Shown one piece after another: positions 17,452-26,204 of a DNA stretch of 64,000 nucleotides (position 1 is the stretch's first letter; the number at the start of each line of letters is the position of its first letter). Source of the stretch: a bacterium. GTDB taxonomy: Bacteria; CLD3; SB21. The notes beneath the pieces are model-generated. The model worked only from the letters and a program-made list of their open reading frames with translations, did no database searches and had not been told where the DNA came from. The position numbers and the translations under genes were made by a program. The stretch is from assembly GCA_013360215.1 (NCBI GenBank), contig JABWCP010000002.1:1-64000 (forward strand), written 5' to 3'.

Positions 17452-18438
17452 ATGAGTATCTCAATGGAACATATAGATGCCGTGCGTTTATTGGCGCATA
17501 ATGATCCTAAACGAAAACGTTATCTGTCCAGATTACTGTCGTCGGTAGAGAACGACGCGGAAAACGGCCCCGATATTTTGCGAGCGTTACTTCCCTATAC
17601 AGGACAAGCCTACCGGATCGGCATTACCGGCCCTCCGGGTGCCGGTAAAAGTACATTAGTCAATGCCGCTGCATTAGGATTGGCACAACAAGGGAAACGT
17701 GTCGGTATTATTGCCGTCGATCCGACCAGCGCATTTACGGGGGGTGCCATATTGGGTGACCGTTTTCGGATGCAAGCGATTTCTATGCATGAGAGTATTT
17801 TTATTCGCAGTATGGCTACCCGCGGGGCGATGGGCGGTCTGGTGCATACGGCACACGCCGCGGCAGACTTGTTGGATGCGTTTGGGTACGATGTTATTAT
17901 TTTTGAAACGGTCGGTGTAGGTCAATCGGAAATAGATATCGTCCAATTCACCGATACCGTAGTTGTTGTGCTTGTACCGGAATCAGGCGATGGGGTGCAG
18001 GCCATGAAAGCCGGCATTATGGAGATCGCGGATTTATTTGTAGTCAATAAATCCGATCGCGATCAGGCGGACATCCTCAAACGTGAATTAGAAGCTGCCG
18101 TACAAATTCGTTACGCCCATGCACCATGGATGCCGGTCGTTTTAAAAACAGTGGCAACGCAAAACGAAGGCATTGATGCCGCTTTAGAAACGGTTTTTAA
18201 GCACAGAGAATATTTGGAATCAAGCGGGGACATGGATATAAGAAGGAAGAGTCGTATTCGAAACGCATTACTTCGTGGCGTAAATAAAAAATTACACGAC
18301 CACCTTACTTCCGAAGGATATCGTGGCTTGGTAGATGAACAAATTGATGCTGTTTTTTACAAAAAAATTATCCTGCAAGACGCGGCCGATATGATTTTCC
18401 GATCAATGTATTCTTCCGCGATACCGTCCGGAAAATGA
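17452..18438 (+). CDS. meaB: MeaB/ArgK-family P-loop GTPase (methylmalonyl-CoA mutase chaperone)
   Basis: G3E-family GTPase that protects and reloads adenosylcobalamin-dependent methylmalonyl-CoA mutase. Length 328 is typical. The Walker A is GPPGAGKS at residues ~60-67, followed by AVDPTSAFTGGAILGDRFRM (the family signature), ETVGVGQSE and the base-recognition motif NKSD. C-terminal dimerisation region is present. The mutase subunits are not in this window, so the gene is separated from its usual partner here. It begins 3 bases after the glycosyltransferase and converges on the response-regulator gene with 10 bases between stop codons. Confidence 0.95.
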   Translation: MSISMEHIDAVRLLAHNDPKRKRYLSRLLSSVENDAENGPDILRALLPYTGQAYRIGITGPPGAGKSTLVNAAALGLAQQGKRVGIIAVDPTSAFTGGAILGDRFRMQAISMHESIFIRSMATRGAMGGLVHTAHAAADLLDAFGYDVIIFETVGVGQSEIDIVQFTDTVVVVLVPESGDGVQAMKAGIMEIADLFVVNKSDRDQADILKRELEAAVQIRYAHAPWMPVVLKTVATQNEGIDAALETVFKHREYLESSGDMDIRRKSRIRNALLRGVNKKLHDHLTSEGYRGLVDEQIDAVFYKKIILQDAADMIFRSMYSSAIPSGK

Positions 18439-18448
18439 CGTACCTCTA

Positions 18449-19111
18449 TCAGATGTTTCCACGTCGTATCAAAAATTCACCCTCCGACCAATCCGACATG
18501 GCTTCAAAAGCTTCCGATTCACTTTTAATGATTTTTTGCTGTGCATCCACGATAGCCATTTTTTCCGGTAGGCCTTTCACAAACGTGATCACTCCGATCC
18601 CATCGGCGTGTTTGATTCGTAAGTAGCCGTTTAAGGATTCGTTTTCACATACCGCCAGTAATTCCACTAATGGTTTATCGCTCAGTTGGCCGCTTAATAA
18701 CGTGTTGGCGCTTTGGAGTGTGCGCTCAAATGCGTCCACCATGGATTTGATTTTGGCAATAAATAACGATTCTTTGCGAATCGGTTTGATGAAATAATCA
18801 ACAGCACCTTGTTCGTAGGCATTCACCAGCACGGCTGTATCTTGGAGCTCGGACAAGAAAAGAAATGGCATCAGTTTGAGATGCGGTTTTTTTTGTATGG
18901 CTTTAAGGAACGTAAAACCGTCAGAGCCGGGGATATTCATCTCTGCGATGATCATGCGAATATCATGATTGTCCGGTTTTTCGATAAACTCCATCGCCAA
19001 GGTTGGTTTCTGGAAGCCGACAGGGGTAAAACCGGCTTTTTCCACCATAGCGGATAAATTAACTAATGACGCGGGATCATTGTCAACGATCAGTATTTTT
19101 TTGAGTTTCAT
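18449..19111 (-). CDS. Response-regulator-like protein with Glu at the phosphoacceptor site and a PATAN/DUF4388-like C-terminus
   Basis: 220 residues. The receiver domain (residues ~1-125) begins KKILIVDNDPAS with the acidic metal-binding pair (Asp10, Asp12), has Ser in place of the beta-4 Thr (LFLSEL) and keeps the lysine of the beta-5 IKPI motif. The phosphorylated Asp is replaced by Glu57 (IIAEMNIPG, four residues before Pro61), which suggests a permanently active-like or phosphorylation-independent receiver. Residues ~135-220 resemble the PATAN/DUF4388 module often fused to receivers in Deltaproteobacteria and related groups (LSDKPLVELLAVCENESLNGYLRI...G.ITFVKG). No DNA-binding domain is seen. 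It is divergently transcribed from pepD. Confidence 0.85.
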   Translation of the reverse strand: MKLKKILIVDNDPASLVNLSAMVEKAGFTPVGFQKPTLAMEFIEKPDNHDIRMIIAEMNIPGSDGFTFLKAIQKKPHLKLMPFLFLSELQDTAVLVNAYEQGAVDYFIKPIRKESLFIAKIKSMVDAFERTLQSANTLLSGQLSDKPLVELLAVCENESLNGYLRIKHADGIGVITFVKGLPEKMAIVDAQQKIIKSESEAFEAMSDWSEGEFLIRRGNI

Positions 19112-19167
19112 CGGCGTCCTTCCTTTTTTTTAAAGTAATTACCGCAATGCATATAAGCAAAACGAAT

Positions 19168-19180
19168 TTCCATATTGGAA
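19168..19180. promoter_or_regulatory. Palindrome in the divergent pepD/response-regulator gap
   Basis: A perfect inverted repeat TTCCA-TAT-TGGAA sits in the 129-base divergent spacer 19112-19240, 60 bases upstream of pepD and 56 upstream of the receiver gene. Such a site could be an operator serving both genes; no factor is identified. The spacer also holds a good GGAGAA ribosome site for pepD (19230-19235). Confidence 0.3.
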
Positions 19181-19240
19181 TTTTTAGTCGAATAACCTAA
19201 CTTGCCGTGCGGTTAATCATATGTATAACGGAGAAGAAAT

Positions 19241-20701
19241 ATGTCTGATCATGTATTAAAAGATCTCGAGCCTAAACGCGTTTTTGATTATTTTTATGAA
19301 ATAACTCAAGTCCCACGCCCTTCGAAAAAGGAAGAAAAAATCCGAGCGTATATTAAGGGAGTAGCACAAAAACTCAATTCGGACTGGAGTGAAGACGCCG
19401 CAGGGAATATTGTCATTCGTAAACCGGCCGCTCCCGGTTATGAGAATAAACCGGTTGTTGTTCTCCAAGGGCATTTGGATATGGTTTGCCAAAAAACGCC
19501 AGATACTCAAATTGATTTTGATAACGATCCGATCAAACCCCGCATTGACGGAGAATGGGTCAAAGCAACCGGCACGACGCTTGGCGCGGATAACGGAATT
19601 GCCGTAGCGACAATGCTGGCCATACTTGAAGACACGACCATGAAACATGGGGCGTTAGAATTACTATTTACCGTTGATGAAGAAACCGGTCTTACTGGCG
19701 CATTGAAATTGGAACCTTCCATGCTCAAAGGACGTTATTTACTCAATCTCGATTCGGAAGATGAAGGTGTGCTATTCATCGGTTGTTCAGGGGGGAAAGA
19801 CGGTGTTATTCATTTTCCGATCAAACGTAAACCGGCTAAAGAAAATGAAGCGCGCTGTCTTATCGCCATAGAAGGTGGTGTCGGTGGACATTCCGGTATG
19901 GATATTATTTTGGGCCGGGCTAATGCGAATAAAATTTTGACACGCGTGTTGTACGAATTAACCAAAGAGTTCAAATTTAAATTATCGGACATCAAAGGCG
20001 GAACCGTACGTAATGCCATTCCGCGTGACGCCGCTGCACATATAGCCGTACGCAAGGAAGATATCGGTGCATTTAAAGTACGCGTACAAAAAATGCATAA
20101 TTACCTCAGTGCGAAATATCAGAGTACCGATCCGGACCTGAAAATTATTTTTAAAGAAGCGCCCATTGCTCAGTTTACTACAATTAAACGCTCGCGTTCT
20201 GTTGAGCTGATCCGGCTTTTGAAATCATTGCCCAACGGCGTACAAGCTATGAGCAAAGATGTTGATGGTCTTGTCGAAACATCCGTCAATCTCGCAACAA
20301 TAGAAACACACGAAAAAGAGATCATAATAGGCTCCAGCCATCGCAGTGCGATCGAAGAGGAAAAACGAGACATTTTAGATCAAGTTGGCGCCATTTGTTC
20401 GTTGACGCATGCAACGGTGAAAGAAACCGACGGATATCCGGGATGGAAACCCAATCCACAGTCGAAGCTTCTGGCAATGACCAAAAAAGTTTTCAAAGAA
20501 ATTTACGGTAAAAATCCAAAGGTAACGGCTATTCATGCCGGTTTGGAGTGCGGTATTATCGGTGAAAAATTTACCGATATGGATATGATTTCTTTTGGGC
20601 CGACCCTTCGTAACGTTCACTCGCCGGATGAAGGTCTCCACATACCGACCGTAAAACCATTTTATACTGCGGTACAAAAGCTGTTGGAGACCATCGCGTA
20701 A
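19241..20701 (+). CDS. pepD: Aminoacyl-histidine dipeptidase (PepD, M20 family)
   Basis: Zinc-dependent cytosolic dipeptidase that cleaves Xaa-His and other unspecific dipeptides. 486 residues, as in E. coli PepD. Catalytic and metal-binding residues are visible: QGHLDMV with His78 and Asp80, GADNG with Asp117, DEETG with Glu147/Glu148, and LDSEDEG with its Asp. The lid-domain motif GGVGGHSGMDI and the C-terminal HAGLECG segment are also present. The family typically recycles peptides. Its TAA overlaps the ATG of the sirtuin gene by one base (TAATG), so the two are translationally coupled. Confidence 0.96.
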   Translation: MSDHVLKDLEPKRVFDYFYEITQVPRPSKKEEKIRAYIKGVAQKLNSDWSEDAAGNIVIRKPAAPGYENKPVVVLQGHLDMVCQKTPDTQIDFDNDPIKPRIDGEWVKATGTTLGADNGIAVATMLAILEDTTMKHGALELLFTVDEETGLTGALKLEPSMLKGRYLLNLDSEDEGVLFIGCSGGKDGVIHFPIKRKPAKENEARCLIAIEGGVGGHSGMDIILGRANANKILTRVLYELTKEFKFKLSDIKGGTVRNAIPRDAAAHIAVRKEDIGAFKVRVQKMHNYLSAKYQSTDPDLKIIFKEAPIAQFTTIKRSRSVELIRLLKSLPNGVQAMSKDVDGLVETSVNLATIETHEKEIIIGSSHRSAIEEEKRDILDQVGAICSLTHATVKETDGYPGWKPNPQSKLLAMTKKVFKEIYGKNPKVTAIHAGLECGIIGEKFTDMDMISFGPTLRNVHSPDEGLHIPTVKPFYTAVQKLLETIA

Positions 20702-21450
20702 TGATAGATGAAGCGCTTATTCGCCGTCTGCAACAAGCTAAGCGTTGGGTTTTTTTCACGGGCGCCGGGATGTCCGCCGAGAGCGGTGTTCCGACATTTC
20801 GGGACGCACAAAGCGGTCTATGGGCGCATTTTAAACCGGAAGAATTAGCCACCCCTCAGGCATTTAAACGTAATCCCAAAATGGTATGGGAATGGTACGC
20901 GATGCGACGTCAAATGATCGCAGCGGCTAAACCCAACGCGGGTCATTACGTGATTTCCAAACTGGAAAAACATTTTGAAGTGACGACAATCACTCAAAAT
21001 ATAGATAACTTACACACCATAGCCGGCAGTACACGTGTATTGGAACTTCATGGTAATATTTTTCGAACTAAGTGTTTTACGGATGATAAAATTGTAGAAC
21101 ATCCATTGGATACGGATGATATACCGCCGCTATGTCCCAGATGCGGTGGCTATGTAAGGCCGGACGTGGTTTGGTTTGGAGAATTATTACCCGAAAAAAT
21201 TTTTGAACAGTCTATGCAAGCGGCATCAAACACGGATGTTTTTTTATGTATCGGTACCAGCGGTGTCGTATATCCGGCGGCCGGGTTGCCGATACATGCG
21301 CGACAATCGGGGGCACTATTGATTGATATCAACCCTGAAACGACGCCTATCTCCGAACAAGCCGCATACCACCTTCAAGGCGCGTCGGGGCCTATTTTGT
21401 CACAACTATTTGAAAAAGTAACCGGCCATTTTATGGAATCACGCACATGA
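20701..21450 (+). CDS. cobB: NAD+-dependent sirtuin deacylase
   Basis: 249 residues with the Rossmann-type sirtuin core: FFTGAGMSAESGVPTFRDA, TQNIDNLH, catalytic His117 in LELHGN, and a zinc-ribbon with Cys145 and Cys148 but only one obvious Cys (Cys125) in the first pair. Tyr66 and Arg69 (WYAMR) reproduce the Tyr-x-x-Arg pair that in class III sirtuins such as SIRT5 and E. coli CobB binds the acidic acyl group, so desuccinylase/demalonylase activity is likely. Function: removal of lysine acyl groups, producing nicotinamide and O-acyl-ADP-ribose. It is packed between pepD (TAATG) and tmk (ATGA overlap) in a tight operon. Confidence 0.94.
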   Translation: MIDEALIRRLQQAKRWVFFTGAGMSAESGVPTFRDAQSGLWAHFKPEELATPQAFKRNPKMVWEWYAMRRQMIAAAKPNAGHYVISKLEKHFEVTTITQNIDNLHTIAGSTRVLELHGNIFRTKCFTDDKIVEHPLDTDDIPPLCPRCGGYVRPDVVWFGELLPEKIFEQSMQAASNTDVFLCIGTSGVVYPAAGLPIHARQSGALLIDINPETTPISEQAAYHLQGASGPILSQLFEKVTGHFMESRT

Positions 21451-22079
21451 ATCGTGGTATTTTTATTTCGTTCGAAGGTATTGACGGCTGCGGTAAATCC
21501 ACCCAGATTCGACGTTTGCAAATGCGTATCGAAGCCGAGGGACTGCCGGTCATCGCTATGCGTGATCCGGGAGGTACTGCCGTATCCGAAAAAATACGTC
21601 AAATTTTGTTATCTACCGAAAGCGTCATTGATCCGGTTACGGAATTATTACTCTACGAAGCGGCGCGAGCCCAGATCTTAGCGGAAAAGATCAGACCTTC
21701 GTTGGCCGAAGGACATGTCGTGTTAATTGACCGTTTTTTTGATTCGACGACGGCCTACCAAGGATATGGGCGAAAAATTGATTTGTCGCTGATCCACGCA
21801 GCTAACCATATCGCTACACAAGGCCTTTCACCGGATCGCACCTACCTGATCGATATTTCGTGGGATGAAAGCCAGAAACGACGCATTGCGTCGCAGAAAG
21901 ATCGAATGGAAAACGAAGGGCGGGATTTTTTTGAATACGTTCGTCAAGGATACTTAGCTCTCGCCGAAAAAGAATCCGGACGCGTATTACGTCTGGATGG
22001 AGATCAAAATATAGATCGTCTATCTAATCTCATATACCAAGATTTTCTTACTCTCCGCGATAGAACGAAGTCATCATAA
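21447..22079 (+). CDS. tmk: Thymidylate kinase
   Basis: Phosphorylates dTMP to dTDP for DNA synthesis. 210 residues with the P-loop FEGIDGCGKST (residues 9-19), the DR motif DRFFDST preceding TAYQGYGR, and the LID region SQKDRMENEG. Length and motifs match the bacterial family. The start codon overlaps the sirtuin stop (ATGA), and the gene's TAA overlaps the DUF445 start (TAATG). Confidence 0.97.
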   Translation: MNRGIFISFEGIDGCGKSTQIRRLQMRIEAEGLPVIAMRDPGGTAVSEKIRQILLSTESVIDPVTELLLYEAARAQILAEKIRPSLAEGHVVLIDRFFDSTTAYQGYGRKIDLSLIHAANHIATQGLSPDRTYLIDISWDESQKRRIASQKDRMENEGRDFFEYVRQGYLALAEKESGRVLRLDGDQNIDRLSNLIYQDFLTLRDRTKSS

Positions 22080-23326
22080 TGATCCCTTTGAAAAAAATCG
22101 AGCACTACAAAGGCGAATTGTCGCTGGGTATTATGGTGACCGGACTGTTGGCGTGTTTTTTTATCGCGGCTTCATATCCTCATTTTTCACCGATGCTGGT
22201 ATTTATTCTGCAGTCCGGTTTTGAAGCTGGTACAGTGGGCGGAGCAGCCGATTGGCTAGCTGTAAAGATGATTTTTGATGAAATCAAGATTGGTCGCTTT
22301 CGTATTGTGCCGGCTTCCGGTATTATTCCGCGAAAACAGAAATCTATTGCTGAAGGCGCCGGTAAATTAGTCGCAGAAGAATGGTTATCCAAGGACAGTA
22401 TAACCGGCTGGTTAAGCTCATTTGATGCCGCATCGGCATTAGCCGTTCATTTAAAAAAAATTGAGCAGAACGGTGAGTTGGATCGTTTTATCAATTGGGG
22501 ACGCGCACGAATTATTCAATGGCTGGATTCGCCTGGATCGGATTCATATTTTGAAATGTTATTGCGCGAAGGATTAAAAAATATCAAACCGATGCATTTT
22601 TTGGGGCACTCTGTACCGGACGAACAATTTACTAAAGTTCTTCACCGCTTACTTGATCACGCGCCTGAAAAAATAGCCGATACCATGACTTCACAAACCG
22701 TGTATGAACTCTTGCGCGATAATATTGAAAGAGAACAAGGTTTTTTTTCCAAGTTATTCTTTGACGCTGGCGAATTAACTGAACGCATCATTACCAAAGT
22801 GACATCTATATTGAGATCCATAGCTGCCGATGAAAATCATGAACTACGCCTGGAAATAATAAAACGCGCCTCGGTATGGAAACAAGCGCTTAAGGGTCAA
22901 GATAACAATACATGGGACACATGGATACAAGAGTTTATAGGTGAAACAGATTTGAAACAATACATACCAGGGATCAAAGTAAAATTAAAATCATTATTGG
23001 ATAGTGAAACGGATAGCGGAAAAAAAATAGATGAACTGTTAAAAAACATTTGGCAAAATACCATTTTTATGTTAGAATCAGATCGTAGCTTACAGGTAGC
23101 CGTCAACACCCGTTTTACTGAAATAGCGTCCGATATGCTGCAAGCGCATCACGGTAAGATTGCGGAATTGGTGACCTATAACATCAATAAATTATCTGTG
23201 CAGGAGATACGTGATCAATTCCGCTCGCGAACATATGATGATATGCAGTGGATTCGTGTCAACGGTGCCGTAGCCGGTTTTGTGATTGGAATTCTTATTG
23301 GTTTGTTTCGTTTAATTATCGGATAG
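22079..23326 (+). CDS. DUF445 family membrane protein
   Basis: 415 residues. An N-terminal transmembrane segment (residues ~15-38) is followed by the DUF445 signature GFEAGTVGGAADWLAVKMIFDE and IIPRKQKSIAEGAGKLVAEEWL; a long helical central region follows, and a C-terminal hydrophobic segment (GAVAGFVIGILIGLFRLIIG) closes the protein. This is the YheB/YjiN-like arrangement with both ends membrane-anchored. The biochemical role of the family is unknown. It is the last gene of the pepD-cobB-tmk-DUF445 overlap chain. Confidence 0.88.
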   Translation: MIPLKKIEHYKGELSLGIMVTGLLACFFIAASYPHFSPMLVFILQSGFEAGTVGGAADWLAVKMIFDEIKIGRFRIVPASGIIPRKQKSIAEGAGKLVAEEWLSKDSITGWLSSFDAASALAVHLKKIEQNGELDRFINWGRARIIQWLDSPGSDSYFEMLLREGLKNIKPMHFLGHSVPDEQFTKVLHRLLDHAPEKIADTMTSQTVYELLRDNIEREQGFFSKLFFDAGELTERIITKVTSILRSIAADENHELRLEIIKRASVWKQALKGQDNNTWDTWIQEFIGETDLKQYIPGIKVKLKSLLDSETDSGKKIDELLKNIWQNTIFMLESDRSLQVAVNTRFTEIASDMLQAHHGKIAELVTYNINKLSVQEIRDQFRSRTYDDMQWIRVNGAVAGFVIGILIGLFRLIIG

Positions 23327-23331
23327 ATTTC

Positions 23332-23343
23332 GTTATTAATAAC
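23332..23343. promoter_or_regulatory. 12-base palindrome before the LVIVD-type surface-protein gene
   Basis: GTTATTAATAAC is a perfect palindrome, flanked by TTTC and GAAA, 5 bases after the DUF445 stop and 19 bases before the next start. It may be an operator or a weak hairpin; no T-tract follows, so it is not a terminator. Confidence 0.25.
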
Positions 23344-23361
23344 AAAAGCGAAAGATCTGTT

Positions 23362-26193
23362 ATGCAAAAACTTTACGTGGCCGGGCTAGTTTTTCTGTTA
23401 AGTTTTTTCTCAGGCGTCATTGTCGCACAAACAAATATGACGTTCTTGAGTCAAAAAGACGATCACGGAAGCAACTATGCTAACCTCTGGGGGTATGTTG
23501 ACTCACTGGGAAATGAATATGCTATCGTGGGATGTTTCAACGGCACAGCGATAATCAATGTTACCAATCCCGCATCTCCCACTGAAATCGCATACATTCC
23601 TGCCCCCAGTTCGTCATGGCATGAAGTTCAGGTTTGGGATAAATATGCTTATGTCGTATCTGAAGGTGGTAACGGTTTGCAGGTAATTGATTTATCTCAA
23701 TTGCCGGCCTCGGCCTCATTAGTTCAAAACTGGACAACACCAAATTATTTCAGAACACACGCACTACAAGTGCGTGACGGGTATGCTTATCTAACCGGTG
23801 GTAATGTGACACAAGGTGTCCCCGGCGGCAAAGATATAGGTGGAATTAAAATCGTCAGTTTAGCGGATCCAAGAAATCCAGTGGAAGTGGGGAACTGGGC
23901 GGAAAATTATGTACATGACTGCTATGTACGCAATGATACGATCTACGCTGCTTCGATTTTTCAGGGCATTATTTATGTCATTGACACAAAAGTTAAATCT
24001 AAGCCACGTACCATTCATCAGTTTACTTATCCTAATGCATTTAGTCACAATACCGCATTATCTGACGACGGAAATTATCTTTTCACTACGGATGAAACTT
24101 CAAGCCCGGCAGGTCGTTTACGAATTTGGAATATTTCAACTCTGCGCGATGGAATTCCAAACAATACGAATATCTCGCAAGTCAAAGATTTTGGTACGAC
24201 GGCCATCGTTCACAATGTTTACGTCAAAGGGCGTTATGCCTATGCTTCCTACTATACCGAAGGCGTACGAATTTGGGATCTAAATAACATTTCGACCTTG
24301 CCTGTCGCCGGTGCATACGATACATATGATGCGGATAATTCGGCGAATTTTACCGGTGCGTGGGGTGTTTTTCCTTTTTTTCCTTCGGGTAACATTGCGA
24401 TCTCCGATATGGTACGGGGCTTGATCATGACCAGCTTTAGCGGTAAAGAAACTGGGCAAATCAATGGTACTATCAAGGACATAAACACGGACCTACCTTT
24501 AGCAGGGGTCAAGGTCGCCTTACTTGAGGATACCCAAACGCGTATGACGGATGTCTCCGGGCAATATAGTTTTTCAGCTCTGCGTGGTGCAACAACCGTA
24601 AGGCTTCGCAAATCGGGATACCGCACGGCATACCATAATACTACAGTACCGTTAAATAGCACCTCTACTTATAACTTTACGATGACACCGCTGCCTCTTG
24701 ATCCACCTTCTATGATTACAGCCATCGGAGATAGTGGCATTGCAACTTTGACATGGAATGTCATCGCACCGGATGACATAATCAAATATAGAATTTATTA
24801 CGGGACGTCGCCTAATCCTACAGCGCAGATGGATTCCGTCATTGATGCGCGGGATACGGTGCGTTTGTATTCAACGCTTACAGTTGGCGGAACATATTAC
24901 TTTAGAGTAAAAGCCGTGTATTGGGACGGCCAGGTAAGCGATTTTTCTCCTGAGGTAAGTACGTTTATTCCCAACAAAAAACCTGCCGCCACGACGATTT
25001 TGAGTTTGCAATCGGATAGCGCTCAGGCAACGTTGCGCTGGCTTAAAACCAACGATAGTGATTTCCTGCGATATCGTATATTCGCGGGCACTTCACCCAA
25101 TCCGACGACACAAGTAGACAGCGTTTCTACGCAAGCCGATACAGTACAAACGATATTCAATCTTACGAACGGGCAAATGTATTATTTTGCTGTCAGCGTT
25201 GTGGATGTGGACGGTCTTGTGAGTCGTTTGTCAAATGAGGTTTCAGTTGTTGTAAATCCAATTGCATTAAATTTGGTTACAGCCTTGTATCAGAATTCAA
25301 TTCTTCCCCAATATGTCAATGTTGTAGTGAATACGAATATTGCTTTGATCAATTCGCCCAGTGTAAGGGTGTGGCGAACCAACGATACGACGACGGTCGC
25401 ACTCAGTTCGTTACCCGGAACTACGAATACTTATTCCGGTAGTTATCAGCTTAAACAAAGCGGAACATACACAATCCAAACACGTGGGATTTCATTCAGA
25501 AATCAAGATTCTACAAAATTACGTTATCTCACGGCTACTTTGGCCAAACCAAGTTCGGATAACCGTTTAACTACTGAAGACGGGGCTTCCGTATTGATGA
25601 TTCCGGGTAGTGCTGTGACAACCGATATGTTTTTTACATGTTCGATAGAAAAAAATGAAGAAGCCGAACGAATTTACGCGTTTGGACCGGATATCAACTA
25701 TACTGCGCCACTGCAACTTCAATTCAAGTTGCCCGCTTTAACTAATGAACAGCCTAAAAAATGGTTTATTCTTCGCGAAGAAAATGGACAGTGGATCAAA
25801 CTAGAATCACATGTACTGGCCAATGAAAATATAATACGGACAAACACCTCCTCGTTAGGCCGATTTAAATTGCAATACGATCCGACGAGCGGTGACGAAT
25901 CGTTGATTGTGAAATCATTTGATCTAAAACAAAACTTTCCCAATCCGTTTAATCCGGAAACGACTATAGCCTTTACTTTGGAAAATAATTCTGATAGGTT
26001 GACGTTGGCGGTTTACAATGCACTTGGCCAAAAAATAAAAACATTATGGGATGGACCGAAAACTTCAGGCTACCATCGCGTTACTTGGGATGGAACTAAT
26101 GAAACCGGGCAACGGGTGAGCACGGGGATATATATATACCGTGTGAATACCGGCAAGTCCGTGTTTAGTAAAAAAATGCTTCTGATCAAATAA
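23362..26193 (+). CDS. Secreted choice-of-anchor B (LVIVD-type propeller) protein with FN3 repeats and T9SS sorting domain
   Basis: The frame opens at 23248, but that extension overlaps DUF445. The ATG at 23362 begins an evident signal peptide (MQKLYVAGLVFLLSFFSGVIVAQ), giving 943 residues. Residues ~25-365 form a propeller of LVIVD-like repeats (YAYVVSEGGNGLQVIDLS, GGIKIVSLADPRNPVEVG), as in choice-of-anchor B proteins. Next come a carboxypeptidase-regulatory-like domain (GTIKDINTDLPLAGVKVAL), two fibronectin type III domains (RIYYGTSPNPT and RIFAGTSPNPT) and a beta region. The C-terminus, FDLKQNFPNPFNPETTIAF with WDGTNETGQRVSTGIYIY and KKMLLIK, is a type A T9SS signal. Expected to be surface-exposed or released; ligand unknown. 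Confidence 0.88.
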   Translation: MQKLYVAGLVFLLSFFSGVIVAQTNMTFLSQKDDHGSNYANLWGYVDSLGNEYAIVGCFNGTAIINVTNPASPTEIAYIPAPSSSWHEVQVWDKYAYVVSEGGNGLQVIDLSQLPASASLVQNWTTPNYFRTHALQVRDGYAYLTGGNVTQGVPGGKDIGGIKIVSLADPRNPVEVGNWAENYVHDCYVRNDTIYAASIFQGIIYVIDTKVKSKPRTIHQFTYPNAFSHNTALSDDGNYLFTTDETSSPAGRLRIWNISTLRDGIPNNTNISQVKDFGTTAIVHNVYVKGRYAYASYYTEGVRIWDLNNISTLPVAGAYDTYDADNSANFTGAWGVFPFFPSGNIAISDMVRGLIMTSFSGKETGQINGTIKDINTDLPLAGVKVALLEDTQTRMTDVSGQYSFSALRGATTVRLRKSGYRTAYHNTTVPLNSTSTYNFTMTPLPLDPPSMITAIGDSGIATLTWNVIAPDDIIKYRIYYGTSPNPTAQMDSVIDARDTVRLYSTLTVGGTYYFRVKAVYWDGQVSDFSPEVSTFIPNKKPAATTILSLQSDSAQATLRWLKTNDSDFLRYRIFAGTSPNPTTQVDSVSTQADTVQTIFNLTNGQMYYFAVSVVDVDGLVSRLSNEVSVVVNPIALNLVTALYQNSILPQYVNVVVNTNIALINSPSVRVWRTNDTTTVALSSLPGTTNTYSGSYQLKQSGTYTIQTRGISFRNQDSTKLRYLTATLAKPSSDNRLTTEDGASVLMIPGSAVTTDMFFTCSIEKNEEAERIYAFGPDINYTAPLQLQFKLPALTNEQPKKWFILREENGQWIKLESHVLANENIIRTNTSSLGRFKLQYDPTSGDESLIVKSFDLKQNFPNPFNPETTIAFTLENNSDRLTLAVYNALGQKIKTLWDGPKTSGYHRVTWDGTNETGQRVSTGIYIYRVNTGKSVFSKKMLLIK

Positions 26194-26204
26194 GGGGAGA
26201 CAAC

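Noticed and set aside
17400-17460. Cobalamin riboswitch before meaB
   Set aside because: Only 3 bases separate meaB from the upstream gene.
23248-23361. 38-residue upstream extension of the LVIVD-type protein
   Set aside because: It lies within the DUF445 gene in another frame and would place the signal peptide internally.
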